In this document: one piece after another, positions 43,027-51,597 of the stretch
Layout: every line of letters starts with the position of its first letter
How positions within the stretch are numbered: position 1 is the first letter of the stretch
Assembly: GCF_000718165.1 (NCBI RefSeq)
Contig: NZ_JOEY01000025.1
Span: 62,001-126,000, forward strand
Length of the DNA stretch: 64,000 nt
Source: Streptomyces fulvoviolaceus
GTDB lineage: Bacteria; Actinomycetota; Actinomycetes; Streptomycetales; Streptomycetaceae
Reading direction: 5' to 3'
The notes under the pieces: model-generated
Databases searched by the model: none
What the model saw: only the letters and a program-made list of their open reading frames with translations
What the model was told of the DNA's origin: nothing
Translations under genes and position numbers: made by a program

Positions 43027-43866
43027 ATGGCGTACCTGACATGGCTGGCGGACATCCTGCGCAAGGAAGGACTCCAGGTCCAGGAAGAGGGCGGCTGGCA
43101 GCAGCGGGGCCACGGCGACATGGCCGACATCCGCGGTGTTCTGCTGCACCACACCGCCGGCGCGCCCGAGGGCAACTACCCGAGCCTGGCCATCGTGCGG
43201 GACGGGGACGCGACACTCGAAGGGCCCCGGGCGCACCTCGGTCTGGCGCGCGACGGCAGTTGGATCGTCATCGCGGCCGGGCAGGCATGGCACGCCGGAA
43301 AGGGCGGACCGTGGCAGAACGTCCCGAAGGACGACGCAAACAAGTACATGATCGGCGTCGAGGCCGAGTCGGTCGGGACCCGCTTCGACTGGACGCCCGC
43401 GCAGATCGACTCCTACCCGCGCGGGGTGGCCGCCCTGCTGCGCCATGTCGGTCTCGGGGCCGACCGGGCGCTGGCCCACAAGGAGTGGGCTCCGGAGCGC
43501 AAGACGGACCCCGCCTTCTGGCCGGGTGACATGGCGGGTTTCCGGGCCCGTGTCGGCGAGATCCTGGGCGGCGCACCCGCGCCCGGTCCGACGCCGCCTC
43601 CGCCGGGCGGTGGGCAGAGCCCGAACTTCCGTACCTGGGGCACCCAGGTACGCGTCCGCAAGGACGTCAAGCTCGACGCTCCCGTCGTCACCACCCTCGC
43701 CGGACCGACACCGGTCTTCGTGGAGTACCAGCGACGCGGCGACACGGTCAACGCCGAGGGCTTCAGCAACCCGTTCTGGTCCTTCGTACCGGCCCTCGGC
43801 GGCTTCCTCTCCAACATCTTCATCGACAACCCGGACTCGTTTCTCCCGGGCGTGCCGGAGCGCTGA
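43027..43866 (+). CDS. N-acetylmuramoyl-L-alanine amidase, endolysin-like, without a signal peptide
   Basis: A 279-residue two-domain protein. Residues about 30-175 are an amidase_2/PGRP-type zinc amidase (ADIRGVLLHHTAGAPEGNYP with His41-His42, GQAWHAGKGGPW, and DRALAHKEWAPERKTDPAF with His151 and Lys159). A Pro/Gly linker leads to an 86-residue C-terminal domain beginning GGGQSPNFRTWGTQVRV, probably SH3-like and wall-binding. There is no signal peptide or membrane helix, as in phage lysins. It cleaves the bond between muramic acid and L-Ala by family inference. A GGGGG-containing site precedes the ATG. Confidence 0.85.
   Translation: MAYLTWLADILRKEGLQVQEEGGWQQRGHGDMADIRGVLLHHTAGAPEGNYPSLAIVRDGDATLEGPRAHLGLARDGSWIVIAAGQAWHAGKGGPWQNVPKDDANKYMIGVEAESVGTRFDWTPAQIDSYPRGVAALLRHVGLGADRALAHKEWAPERKTDPAFWPGDMAGFRARVGEILGGAPAPGPTPPPPGGGQSPNFRTWGTQVRVRKDVKLDAPVVTTLAGPTPVFVEYQRRGDTVNAEGFSNPFWSFVPALGGFLSNIFIDNPDSFLPGVPER
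43606..43863 (+). repeat. C-terminal domain repeat, copy 1
   Basis: Encodes 86 residues from GGGQ to the final Arg. The protein sequence is the same as copy 2 at 84 positions, while codons often differ at third positions, so selection keeps the domain constant. Confidence 0.85.
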
Positions 43867-43970
43867 TGGGCCTCCCACTCCTCGACCGGGTCATCGGGTG
43901 GGGCAGAAGGCAGCTCAACACCCGCACGGATCAAGCAACGCAACGACAGCCAGAGGCCAGGAGGAACGCC

Positions 43971-44633
43971 GTGGCATACGACATGGAAGTCGCCAAGACC
44001 ATCTACCGGGTCGGCCGGGAACTGAACGTCAACGACAAGGTGATGCTCGCCGCCTTCGAGACGGGCATCGTCGAGTCGGGCATGCGCAATCTCAACTACG
44101 GCGACCGTGACTCGCTGGGCGTGTTCCAGCAGCGGCCCCAGTGGTGGGGAACGCCGGAGCAGATCATGAACCCCGACTACGCGGCGCGGAAGTTCTTCGA
44201 GCACGCGGTGCCCAACGACCAGAAGAACCCGGGCCAGACGGCGGGCCAACTCGCCCAGAGCGTGCAGCGGTCGGCGTACCCGGCGAAGTACGACGAGGCG
44301 GAGGCCGCGGCCAAGCAGCTGCTCGCGGACACCGCGGCGGCCGTGGGCAACGCGCCGGCGCCGCTTCCGCCGGGCGGCGGGCAGGCTCCGAACTTCCGTA
44401 CCTGGGGCACCCAGGTGAACGTTCGCAAGGACGTGAAGCTCGACGCCCCTGTCGTCACGACTCTCGCGGGGCCGACGCCGGTGTTCGTGGAGTACCAGCG
44501 GCGGGGTGACACGGTGAACGCCGAGGGGTTCAGCAACCCGTTCTGGTCCTTCGTACCGGCGTTGGGCGGCTTCCTGTCCAACATCTTCATCGACAACCCG
44601 GACTCCTTCCTCCCCGGAGTTCCGGAGCGCTGA
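43971..44633 (+). CDS. lysozyme-like transglycosylase-type protein sharing the amidase C-terminal domain
   Basis: About 220 residues from the GTG at 43971, which has AGGAGG 6 nt upstream; an in-frame ATG at 43866 overlaps the amidase stop but lacks a ribosome binding site. Residues about 5-100 look like a lysozyme-fold transglycosylase (MLAAFETGIVESGMRNLNYGD, with Glu near 34 as catalytic candidate, then GVFQQRPQWWGTPEQI). The last 86 residues match the amidase C-terminal domain at all but two positions. No signal peptide is present. With the amidase it could cut glycan and peptide links of the same wall. Confidence 0.82.
   Translation: MAYDMEVAKTIYRVGRELNVNDKVMLAAFETGIVESGMRNLNYGDRDSLGVFQQRPQWWGTPEQIMNPDYAARKFFEHAVPNDQKNPGQTAGQLAQSVQRSAYPAKYDEAEAAAKQLLADTAAAVGNAPAPLPPGGGQAPNFRTWGTQVNVRKDVKLDAPVVTTLAGPTPVFVEYQRRGDTVNAEGFSNPFWSFVPALGGFLSNIFIDNPDSFLPGVPER
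44373..44630 (+). repeat. C-terminal domain repeat, copy 2
   Basis: Encodes the second 86-residue copy, beginning GGGQAPNFRTWGTQVNV. It differs from copy 1 at two residues (Ser/Ala and Arg/Asn), with many silent nucleotide differences. Confidence 0.85.
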
Positions 44634-44657
44634 CCGCCCACCCCGCTTCCCCTCCGC

Positions 44658-44693
44658 ACCGCCCCCGACCGGCCCCCTCCGGTCGGGGGCGGT
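44658..44693 (+). terminator. strong hairpin after the lytic-enzyme pair
   Basis: ACCGCCCCCGACCGG and its perfect complement CCGGTCGGGGGCGGT enclose a 6-nt loop, 25 bp after the stop codon. The 15-bp GC-rich stem without a long T-run is typical of Streptomyces terminators. Confidence 0.85.
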
Positions 44694-44855
44694 TCACATT
44701 GGTGAAGGACTGAAGACCGCGGTAAAGAGGGCCATCGAGTTCTGTGAAGGTCCCCGCGCCCCCGGTGACACGCGTGACACAAGGCCAACCATGGGTGGAG
44801 AGACACCGAAGGGGAACCACGGGGGTAACCGCGGTGTCCACGGGGATGGCTCACC

Positions 44856-45863
44856 ATGGCATTGCGCATTCACTTCACCGACGACGACCTCACACGGATC
44901 AGGCTGGCTCAGGCCCCCGACCCCATGTGGGAAGCCCTGCAGAGCATGCACATGCTCCAGACACGGGACGGCTGGGCGGTCTTCGGCCGGTGGCGCGGCC
45001 GGGTCCGCACCGGCCTCACCGGACCGGAGCGCCAGTTGCTGCGCCTCGCACCGCCGGTCGGCTATTCGCCGGACTTCCTCACGCCCAGCGCCGGCGAGGG
45101 CGGCCTGGAGTTGGGGATCGACGCCCTGCTGTCCACGCCCCGGGCACGATTACGGCACGACTTGCGCGAACTCGCGGCCGCGGGGCGCCGGCTCCCGCCG
45201 TGGGGCCGCCCACTGGCGGACGGCGACAGCGAAGCGGTCCATCATCTGGGCCGCACCCTCCGGACCTACTTCCGCAGGAGCCTGGCGCCCTACTGGCACC
45301 AGGTACGCGCCCGGCTCGACGCCGAACGCGCCGCGCACGCCAGGCCGTCGGCCTCCGGTGACCGCGGCGGCCTGCTCGCCGGGCTGCACCCGGAACTGCG
45401 CTGGCAGTCGCCCGTGCTGACGATCGGCGGGCTGCGCGTGGAGCGGGACGTGCATCTGCGCGGGCGGGGACTGCTGGTGCTCCCGTCCTACTTCTGCTGG
45501 CGGTATCCGACCGTGCTCAAGGACACCCGCCTGCCTCCGGTCGTCGTCTATCCGATGACGCACCCGGACGCCCTGGACGTGGCAGACCCGGCGGCCGAGG
45601 GCATCAGGACACCGTCACGGTCGCTGGTCGCCCTGCTGGGGCGGACCCGGGCGGAGATCCTCGGTCATGTGGCCGAGGGCGGGCGTACGACCACGGAGCT
45701 GGCCCGTGGCACGGGCATGTCCCCCGCCACCGCCAGCTACCACGCCACGGTCCTGCGGGACGCGGGCCTGCTCAGCACCCACCGCCTGGGCGGCGCCGTC
45801 CTGCACACACCCACCCCGCTCGGGGCGGCCCTGCTGGAAGGACGGCGCCGTTCGGCGGCCTGA
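44856..45863 (+). CDS. ArsR-type winged-helix transcriptional regulator
   Basis: A 335-residue protein of the Streptomyces ArsR-like group with a long N-terminal domain. Residues about 1-250 form an uncharacterised module that begins MALRIHFTDDDLTRIRLAQAPDPMW. The C-terminus (about 255-330) is a winged helix (RSLVALLGRTRAEILGHV, TTTELARGTGMSPATASYHA, LRDAGLLSTHRLGGAVLHT). Such proteins sit near many Streptomyces operons and their inducers are unknown. It stops 11 bp before the convergent binding-protein remnant. The 222-bp gap upstream holds a terminator and then no clear motif. Confidence 0.82.
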   Translation: MALRIHFTDDDLTRIRLAQAPDPMWEALQSMHMLQTRDGWAVFGRWRGRVRTGLTGPERQLLRLAPPVGYSPDFLTPSAGEGGLELGIDALLSTPRARLRHDLRELAAAGRRLPPWGRPLADGDSEAVHHLGRTLRTYFRRSLAPYWHQVRARLDAERAAHARPSASGDRGGLLAGLHPELRWQSPVLTIGGLRVERDVHLRGRGLLVLPSYFCWRYPTVLKDTRLPPVVVYPMTHPDALDVADPAAEGIRTPSRSLVALLGRTRAEILGHVAEGGRTTTELARGTGMSPATASYHATVLRDAGLLSTHRLGGAVLHTPTPLGAALLEGRRRSAA

Positions 45864-45874
45864 CCACCGTGTCC

Positions 45875-46389
45875 TCACTTCAGCAGGCCCTTCCCCTCCG
45901 GATAACTGTGCGCCACGTCCTTCGCCAACCGTCGCCAGCTGTCGACCTGTTGGTTCATGGAAGCGAGGTCGGCCGTCGTCAGGACGTCGTTGAGCTTGCC
46001 GAGCGCCTTGGTGACGCCCTCGGCGCCCGCGCGGGAGCGGTTGACGACGGGGACGACGTAGTCGGCGTTCTGCAGATGCTTGTCGTCGGTGAGGAGGACC
46101 AGGCCGAAGTCGTCCAGGGTGGCGTCCGTAGTGGTGGTGAGCACCATCTGGTCCTGACCACTCTCCACGGCCCGCTTCGCCTGGGTCGTGCCGACGCCCT
46201 TCGGGTCGACGCCCGTGAGGGCGTACATCTGGGCGAGCAGGTCGCTCTCGGTGAATCCGGCGGATCCGATGGTCAGGTGGCGGCTGTCGCCGGCGGTGCG
46301 GTGACCTCGCCCTGCGTCTCCAGAGAGGGGCCGGCCGAGCAGCCCGTGAGCAGCAGCAGAACGGCGGTCGGGCCCAGGGCACGTCTCAT
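45875..46389 (-). pseudogene. OpuCC-type substrate-binding protein remnant (frameshift plus internal deletion)
   Basis: The frame opens normally at 46389 with lipoprotein start MRRALGPTAVLLLLTGCSAG and overlaps the permease stop as ATGA, but after EVTAPPA it runs into a TGA. Losing one base near 46287 would explain this, because the next frame reads GDSRHLTIGSAGFTESDLLAQMYAL as expected for this family. It then jumps from MYAL straight to TGVDPKGVGTTQAKRAVESG, skipping roughly 140-150 residues of the normal binding fold, and ends normally (VAHSYPEGKGLLK). It cannot bind substrate. Confidence 0.85.
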
Positions 46390-47057
46390 CGCACGTCCCT
46401 CGCCCACCGGGGCGCGAGCCGCTCGGCCACCTCGAAGACCCCCTCCACGACCAGCGCGAACAGGGCGACGAGCACAGCTCCCGCCAGCACCTGCGGCGTA
46501 CTGGCGAGGTTGAAGCCCGCTGCGATGATCCTGCCCAGCCCTCCCCCGCCCGCGAGCGCGGCGATGGTGGCGGTCGCGACGAGCTGGACGGCGGCGATCC
46601 GCACCCCGGTCAGGACAATGGGGAGCGAAAGGGGCAGTTCCACGTGAAACATCACTTGTCGCCCGGTCATCCCCATCCCGCGCGCCGCCCGCACGATGCT
46701 GCGGTCGACCTCGCGCATGCCGACGTACGCGTTGGTGAGCAGGGGCGGCACGGCGAACAGCACGAGCGCCACGACCGTCGGACCCTCGCCCCACTTGCCC
46801 ACGGGGGTGAGGAGCAGGAGGACCAGGACGGCGAAGGTCGGGACCGCCCGGCCTATGTTGGAGATGTTGACGGCCAGGGCGCCGCCCTTGCCCAGATGCC
46901 CCAGGACGAGAGCGACCGGCAGGGCGATCAGACAGCTGACGACCAGGCAGACGACAGTGAGGACGAAGTGTTGGAGGAGCCGGTGCCAGATGCCGTCCTC
47001 GCCTGCCCAGTGCGAGGCGTCGGCGAGCCAGTCCCAGGCGTCGGTCAGGGTGTTCAT
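46386..47057 (-). CDS. osmoprotectant ABC transporter permease (OpuCD-like)
   Basis: A 223-residue permease of the glycine-betaine/choline/carnitine type with about five hydrophobic helices. Landmark segments are HFVLTVVCLVVSCLIALPVALVLG, NISNIGRAVPTFAVLVLLL, the EAA-like loop REVDRSIVRAARGMGMTGRQVMF and LATATIAALAGGGGLGRIIAAG. It overlaps both neighbours (ATGA at each end), showing an operon with the other permease and the binding protein. Because the binding protein and ATPase are broken, this intact gene may be idle or may have been adopted by another ATPase. Confidence 0.88.
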   Translation of the reverse strand: MNTLTDAWDWLADASHWAGEDGIWHRLLQHFVLTVVCLVVSCLIALPVALVLGHLGKGGALAVNISNIGRAVPTFAVLVLLLLTPVGKWGEGPTVVALVLFAVPPLLTNAYVGMREVDRSIVRAARGMGMTGRQVMFHVELPLSLPIVLTGVRIAAVQLVATATIAALAGGGGLGRIIAAGFNLASTPQVLAGAVLVALFALVVEGVFEVAERLAPRWARDVR

Positions 47058-47734
47058 CCGCGGGCCGCCCTGGTCCACGGGGTCATCAGGCGCTGCGCCC
47101 CGAGGAGCAGCAGGTCGGCCACGACCGCGATCACCACGCACAGCACCGACGCGGTGAGCACCTGTGCCTTGAAGTACGTGTTCATGCCGACGTAGATGAG
47201 GTTCCCGAGCCCGCCGAAGCCGACGATCGCGCCGACCGTCACGAGGGACACCGCCGAGACCATGGCGATGCGCAGTCCGGCCATCGCGGCGGGCAGGGCG
47301 AGGGGCAGTTCGACGGTGAGCAGGAGCCGGATCGGGCCGTAGCCCATGCCGCGCGCGGCCTGCCGGGTCTCCTCGGGGACGGCGCGCAGCCCGGCGAGGA
47401 CGTTCCGCACGAGGAGGGTCAGCGAGTACAGGACGAGGCCTGCGACGACAAGGCTCTCCGAGAGCCCGTACACCGGCAGGAGCGGCGAGAACATCGCCAG
47501 GGACGGGATCGTGTAGAGGATCGTCGTCACGGCGAGGACGGGTCCGGCCGCCCAGCCCCAGCGGCGTGCGAGTACCGCGAGCGGCAGCGCGACGACGAGG
47601 CCGATGAGCACCGAGACCGCGGTCAGCTGCAGATGCTGGAACACCGCGTCGAGGAGGATGTGCCGGCGGGTGCTCAGATACTCACCGCAGATCCACTCGT
47701 TGCGCGCGAGGCAGTCGTCGGGGGGCGCGGTCAC
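47054..47734 (-). CDS. osmoprotectant ABC transporter permease (OpuCB-like)
   Basis: A 226-residue permease with five or so membrane helices (LTAVSVLIGLVVALPLAVLA, GPVLAVTTILYTIPSLAMF, VVAGLVLYSLTLLV) and the EAA loop RAVPEETRQAARGMGYGPIRLLL. The GTG at 47734 is the only reasonable start. It is the first gene of the remaining leftward OpuC operon. In intact loci an ATPase gene usually precedes it, but here 61 bp separate it from an unrelated small membrane protein, and the ATPase lies 6 kb away on the other strand. Confidence 0.88.
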   Translation of the reverse strand: MTAPPDDCLARNEWICGEYLSTRRHILLDAVFQHLQLTAVSVLIGLVVALPLAVLARRWGWAAGPVLAVTTILYTIPSLAMFSPLLPVYGLSESLVVAGLVLYSLTLLVRNVLAGLRAVPEETRQAARGMGYGPIRLLLTVELPLALPAAMAGLRIAMVSAVSLVTVGAIVGFGGLGNLIYVGMNTYFKAQVLTASVLCVVIAVVADLLLLGAQRLMTPWTRAARG

Positions 47735-47795
47735 GGGTTCATTGCACCGGGTGGGCCCTGGTGTCGGCTTGTTCTGGTGGCCCGTACGGGGTGGG

Positions 47796-48152
47796 TCAGG
47801 GGTTCCAGTAGGTGGAGAGGGACGCGATGAAGGCCGCGCTCGCGGTGAGCAGCACGAGTTGTGTGGCGGCGGCGGTCCACAGACGGAAGGTCACGGCCAG
47901 TCCGACGGTGACGGCTTCGAGCCTGCAGAGGAACATCACACAGTCGTACTGATAGGACGCACTCGTCGAGTCCATCGGCCCGGGGTACCCCAGCCAGTCC
48001 TCCGTGAAGACGCCGTCGCTGCCCAGGAGGAGGATCACTCCGAACAGGACGACGTCCACGAGGGCGAGCACCGTGGCCACGGCCAGGTCCACGCCCCGCC
48101 GCTGCTCCGGCCGCCGCAGCACGCGTCGCAACCGTCTGCCGTCGGTCTTCAT
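47796..48152 (-). CDS. small membrane protein in the DUF6461/DUF4232 operon
   Basis: A 118-residue protein with about three hydrophobic segments (AVATVLALVDVVLFGVILLLG near 25-45, LEAVTVGLAVTFRLW near 78-92, and LVLLTASAAFIASL near 98-111). A short loop holds DGVFTEDWLGYPG and a Cys pair. I do not recognise a family. The ATG at 48152 has GGAGG 7 nt upstream and overlaps the stop of the DUF4232 gene. It is the last gene of the three-gene operon. Confidence 0.75.
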   Translation of the reverse strand: MKTDGRRLRRVLRRPEQRRGVDLAVATVLALVDVVLFGVILLLGSDGVFTEDWLGYPGPMDSTSASYQYDCVMFLCRLEAVTVGLAVTFRLWTAAATQLVLLTASAAFIASLSTYWNP

Positions 48153-48715
48153 CGGGAGCCTCCTGTCCGCCACGGGCCGACTCCGAGCTTCCCGGTGGTT
48201 CCGAGGTCGAGGCCACCGTCCGGTGCCACGAGGAGGCCGAGCGCGCCGGCCTTCGCCTGCACCGAGACGTACGGCACGCCGGTCGCGCCGTCCGTGCCGG
48301 CGACGGTGTTGCGCCACAGCAGGCCCGCGGAGGCGGTCTCGCCGGGCTCCAGGGACACCGGACGGGGCGGGTCGTCGAAGCCGGTGACGGTGGCGATGCC
48401 GCCGCTTCCGTGCACCACCGACACGCCGGTCACCTGCTGCTGGTCCGCGTCGAGCAGGCGGAGTACGGGATAGCCCTCGACCCGGTAGACGCGTGTCCCG
48501 CAGTTCTCCAGGGTCAGCGCCATGGCCCGCAGCCCCATGGCGGGGTTCACCGGACCAGCCGTGACTCGAACGCCTCCCGTAGGACAGGCGGCCCGCTTCG
48601 GCAGGGGCGCGGGCTCATCGAACACGGCCTCGGACACGCTCCAGATGACGGCGGCCACGATGATTCCCGCCACGGCGCGGAGTGCCGTGTCCAGCGTGGT
48701 CGTCAGGCGGGTCAC
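48149..48715 (-). CDS. DUF4232-like exported protein
   Basis: A 188-residue protein with an N-terminal membrane anchor or signal (LRAVAGIIVAAVIWSVSEAVF, about residues 12-33). Its C-terminal two thirds resemble the DUF4232 beta-sandwich: ACPTGGVRVTAGPVNPAMGLRAM, then LENCGTRVYRVEGYPVLRLLD and LEPGETASAGLLWRN. DUF4232 proteins are secreted or lipid-anchored in Streptomyces, with unknown function. Start and stop codons overlap those of both neighbours, so the three genes are translated together. Confidence 0.8.
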   Translation of the reverse strand: MTRLTTTLDTALRAVAGIIVAAVIWSVSEAVFDEPAPLPKRAACPTGGVRVTAGPVNPAMGLRAMALTLENCGTRVYRVEGYPVLRLLDADQQQVTGVSVVHGSGGIATVTGFDDPPRPVSLEPGETASAGLLWRNTVAGTDGATGVPYVSVQAKAGALGLLVAPDGGLDLGTTGKLGVGPWRTGGSR

Positions 48716-49356
48716 CGATCGGTGAGGAGGACGGTGGGCAGCGTGTCCTCAAGGATCCGCGTGCGGGGCAGGGAGAGGTCGAAGTGCCGCTGGAGGACCT
48801 CCAGCGCGGTCCTGTGCACGATGCGGCGGTCCAGATCGGGGTCGGGCAGTCCGGCGGCGGCCAGCAGTTCCTCGACGGCGGGCGCCACTTCGGGGTCTCC
48901 CTCCACGTTGCCGTACCCCCAGGAGGCATCCAGGTGCAGGTTGAACGCGCACATCAGGCGCTCGTCGTGGCGGTAGGCGAACCGCGGGGGCACCGGCTTG
49001 AAGTTCTCCTCCTGGAACTCCAGGTGGAAGACGTGCAGACAGCCGCGGTCGACCGGTCGGCCGCCGTCGCCGAACTCGGCCTGCCAGCCGCCGTACTTGA
49101 TCACGTACGCCCACTCGCCGATCTCCCCGTGACGCAGGGCGAGCCCCTCGGACACATGCCCGAAGAGGCCTTCCAGCAGGTCCTGCACCTGGCGGCCGGT
49201 GAGCTCTCCGATGGAGCGGGGTCTGCTCCGTCTGTGAGCGGTCTCCGCGATGCGCCTCGCCAGCGATTCCGACTCGAGGTCGCGGGCCATCGTGACGCTG
49301 TATCCGCCGTAGGCGATGGACTCGGGCTCGGCGAGCCAGGCTATTCCGTCGGTCAT
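48712..49356 (-). CDS. DUF6461-like protein of unknown function
   Basis: A 214-residue cytosolic protein. I start at the ATG at 49356 because it gives MTDGIAWLAEPESIAYGGYS, which resembles DUF6461-type starts. Other visible pieces are EIGEWAYVIKYGGWQ, RFAYRHDERLMCAFNLHLD and WGYGNVEG. Family membership is a likeness call without a search. Such proteins often occur near secretion or toxin loci, but no toxin is visible here. The stop overlaps the start of the next gene. Confidence 0.65.
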   Translation of the reverse strand: MTDGIAWLAEPESIAYGGYSVTMARDLESESLARRIAETAHRRSRPRSIGELTGRQVQDLLEGLFGHVSEGLALRHGEIGEWAYVIKYGGWQAEFGDGGRPVDRGCLHVFHLEFQEENFKPVPPRFAYRHDERLMCAFNLHLDASWGYGNVEGDPEVAPAVEELLAAAGLPDPDLDRRIVHRTALEVLQRHFDLSLPRTRILEDTLPTVLLTDR

Positions 49357-49487
49357 GGCGATCACGATGGCGCATTCGCCGGGAGGTGTCACTGAGTACA
49401 CCCCGGAACACGGGTTCTGCGCCCAATGTGCCGTGCTCGCCCGCTCCGTAGCTTTTTGAGCGAGGCACACGGCGTGCCGGACGGAGA

Positions 49488-50282
49488 GTGATGACGATGT
49501 TTCGCACAGGCTCACGACGTACGCCCGACACGGGACCCGCTCCCGAGGCGCTGCGGCTGGTCAAGGTCAGCAAGACCTACGGAACGGACGACAGTGCCGT
49601 GACCGCTCTGGACGACGTCACGCTCAGCCTCGGCCGGGGCACCTTCACGGCGGTGATGGGGCCGTCGGGCTCCGGCAAGTCCACGCTGCTGCAGTGCGCG
49701 GCGGGGCTGGACCGGCCCGACAGCGGGATCGTGCGGGTGGACGGCACGGAGCTGACGGGCGGCAGCGAGGCCGAGTTGACGCGGTTCCGGCGCGGCCGGG
49801 TCGGGTTCGTGTTCCAGCAGTACAACCTCCTGGAGACGCTGACCGTCGCGCAGAACACGGTGCTGCCGCTCAAGCTCGCCGGGCGGCGGGTCGACCGGAG
49901 GCGGGCCCGCGAGGTCCTCACCCAGGTCGGACTCGGGGACCGCCTCGGTCACCGCCCCGACCAGCTCTCCGGCGGGCAGCGGCAGCGCGTGGCGATCGCC
50001 CGGGCGCTGGTCACCGAACCCCGGGTGATCTTCGCGGACGAGCCGACCGGCGCCCTGGACACGCGCAGCGCGCGGGACGTGCTGCGGCTGCTCCAGGAGG
50101 CGGTGCGCGTGCACGGGCGGACCGTGGTGATGGTGACGCACGACCCGGTCGCCGCCTCCTACGCCGACTCCGTGCTGTTCCTCGCGGACGGGCGGCTGGC
50201 GGGCCGACTGGACGCGCCGACTCCGGACGCGGTCGCCGAGCGGCTGGCGCACCTGGGCGACGACATGATGGCGGGAGTGTGA
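49488..50282 (+). CDS. MacB/LolD-type ABC transporter ATP-binding protein
   Basis: A 264-residue ATPase. Walker A is GPSGSGKST (about residues 64-72), then the Q-loop [11 protein letters not shown], signature LSGGQRQRV (about 165-173), Walker [14 protein letters not shown] and the H-loop MVTHDPVA. The [10 protein letters not shown] motif and the linked FtsX-type permease place it in the MacB/LolCDE/antimicrobial-peptide group, which drives mechanotransmission or export. The ATG at 49491 or GTG at 49488 have ACGGAGAG upstream. The stop is 3 bp before the permease. Confidence 0.92.
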   Translation: MMTMFRTGSRRTPDTGPAPEALRLVKVSKTYGTDDSAVTALDDVTLSLGRGTFTAVMGPSGSGKSTLLQCAAGLDRPDSGIVRVDGTELTGGSEAELTRFRRGRVGFVFQQYNLLETLTVAQNTVLPLKLAGRRVDRRRAREVLTQVGLGDRLGHRPDQLSGGQRQRVAIARALVTEPRVIFADEPTGALDTRSARDVLRLLQEAVRVHGRTVVMVTHDPVAASYADSVLFLADGRLAGRLDAPTPDAVAERLAHLGDDMMAGV

Positions 50283-50285
50283 GCG

Positions 50286-51596
50286 ATGTTCATGCTGGCG
50301 ATGCGGTCGATACGGCAACGGCCCGGACGGTTCCTCGCGACACTGCTGGCCGCCTTCCTGGGCGCGGCGATCATCATGACGTTCAACTCGCTGTACGACA
50401 CGGCGGGGCAGTCCGGCGTCGACTCGGCGAGCGCGGACACACTGACTACCTCGGCGAGTGTCGTCGGGGGCTACGGCACCCTCCTGGTGTTCTTCGCCGT
50501 CGCCTCGACGCTGACGGTCAACGTCCGTCAGCGGGCTGCCGAGTTGGAGCTGCTGCGCTGCTCGGGGGCGACTCCGGCGCAGATCAAGCGGATGGTGGTG
50601 GGTGAGGCCGTGGCCGTCGCCCTGGTGGGTGCGGTGCTGGCGATCGGTCCGGCGATGCTCGGCGGGCAGGCGCTGCTGGACGTGTTCCAGGACAGCGGGC
50701 AGGTCGCGGAGTCCGTCGACCACTCCTTCGGTCCGGTCGCGCTGATGTCGGGTGTCGACATCACGCTCGTCGCGGCGGCGGGCGCGGCCTTCCTCGCCGT
50801 ACGGCGGGCGACGCGGGGACACCAACAGCGGGGCAGGGCACGGAAGTTCCTCGCCTACGGCGCTCTGGTCATCGGTGCCGTGGCCGTCACCTCCACCTTC
50901 GCCTTCTCGGCGACGGACGAGGCCCTGATGGCGACGCCGGCGTACGGGGCGATCCTGCTGTCGGTGGGATTCGCGCTGCTGGCGCCACGGCTGCTGAAGG
51001 GCGTGCTGGACCGGCTTCCGCTGACCGGCGCGAGCGGCTGGCTGGCCGTGCGCAACCTGCGCCGCCGGGCGGACCACCTCTCCGGGATCCTGATGTCGCT
51101 GATCCTGTTCACGGCGGTGTCCCTGGCCACGCTGTACATGCAAGGCGTGGAAAGTGACGCCGTGAAGGCCTCGGGTGCGGTCAAGTCGGTCGACGCGAAG
51201 AACCTGGAGACGCTGAACTTCACGGTCGTCGGCATCATCGTGGTGTTCGTCTGCGTCATGCTGGTCAACTCGCTGTACGCGGCGACGACCTACCGCCGCC
51301 GGGAGCTCGGGCAGCAGCGCCTCGCGGGGGCGACTCCGGGGCAGGTGCTCGCCACGGTGGGCGCCGAGGGACTGGTCCTCACGGTCGTCGGTCTCTTCTT
51401 CGGCACGGTGGCGGCGCTGGCCGGGATCATCCCGTTCACCGTCGTCCGGACCAACTCGGTACTGCCGCACCAGGGGTTGGGTATCTGGCTGGCGGTCGTC
51501 TCGATCGCGGCGGCGGCGACGCTGGGGACGAGCCTGGCCACGGCACGGCGGGTGCTGCGTACTCCGGCGACGGACGCGGTGGCACTGGCCGCCTGA
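50286..51596 (+). CDS. FtsX-type ABC transporter permease
   Basis: A 436-residue protein with eight predicted membrane helices arranged in two FtsX-like halves (about residues 57-165 and 300-425), each containing the family pattern RQRAAELELLRCSGATPAQIK or YRRRELGQQRLAGATPGQVLA after a helix. The first helix follows RQRPGRFLATLLAAFLGAAI. There is no large extracytoplasmic domain, unlike MacB, so it resembles the peptide-resistance or lipoprotein-type permeases. It partners the preceding ATPase and is followed by a strong terminator. Confidence 0.9.
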   Translation: MFMLAMRSIRQRPGRFLATLLAAFLGAAIIMTFNSLYDTAGQSGVDSASADTLTTSASVVGGYGTLLVFFAVASTLTVNVRQRAAELELLRCSGATPAQIKRMVVGEAVAVALVGAVLAIGPAMLGGQALLDVFQDSGQVAESVDHSFGPVALMSGVDITLVAAAGAAFLAVRRATRGHQQRGRARKFLAYGALVIGAVAVTSTFAFSATDEALMATPAYGAILLSVGFALLAPRLLKGVLDRLPLTGASGWLAVRNLRRRADHLSGILMSLILFTAVSLATLYMQGVESDAVKASGAVKSVDAKNLETLNFTVVGIIVVFVCVMLVNSLYAATTYRRRELGQQRLAGATPGQVLATVGAEGLVLTVVGLFFGTVAALAGIIPFTVVRTNSVLPHQGLGIWLAVVSIAAAATLGTSLATARRVLRTPATDAVALAA

Positions 51597-51597
51597 A

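Noticed and set aside
43027..44633. Prophage remnant
   Set aside because: The enzymes look like phage lysins, but no capsid, tail, integrase or attachment site is near, and the flanks are ordinary chromosomal genes. It stays a hypothesis, not a feature.
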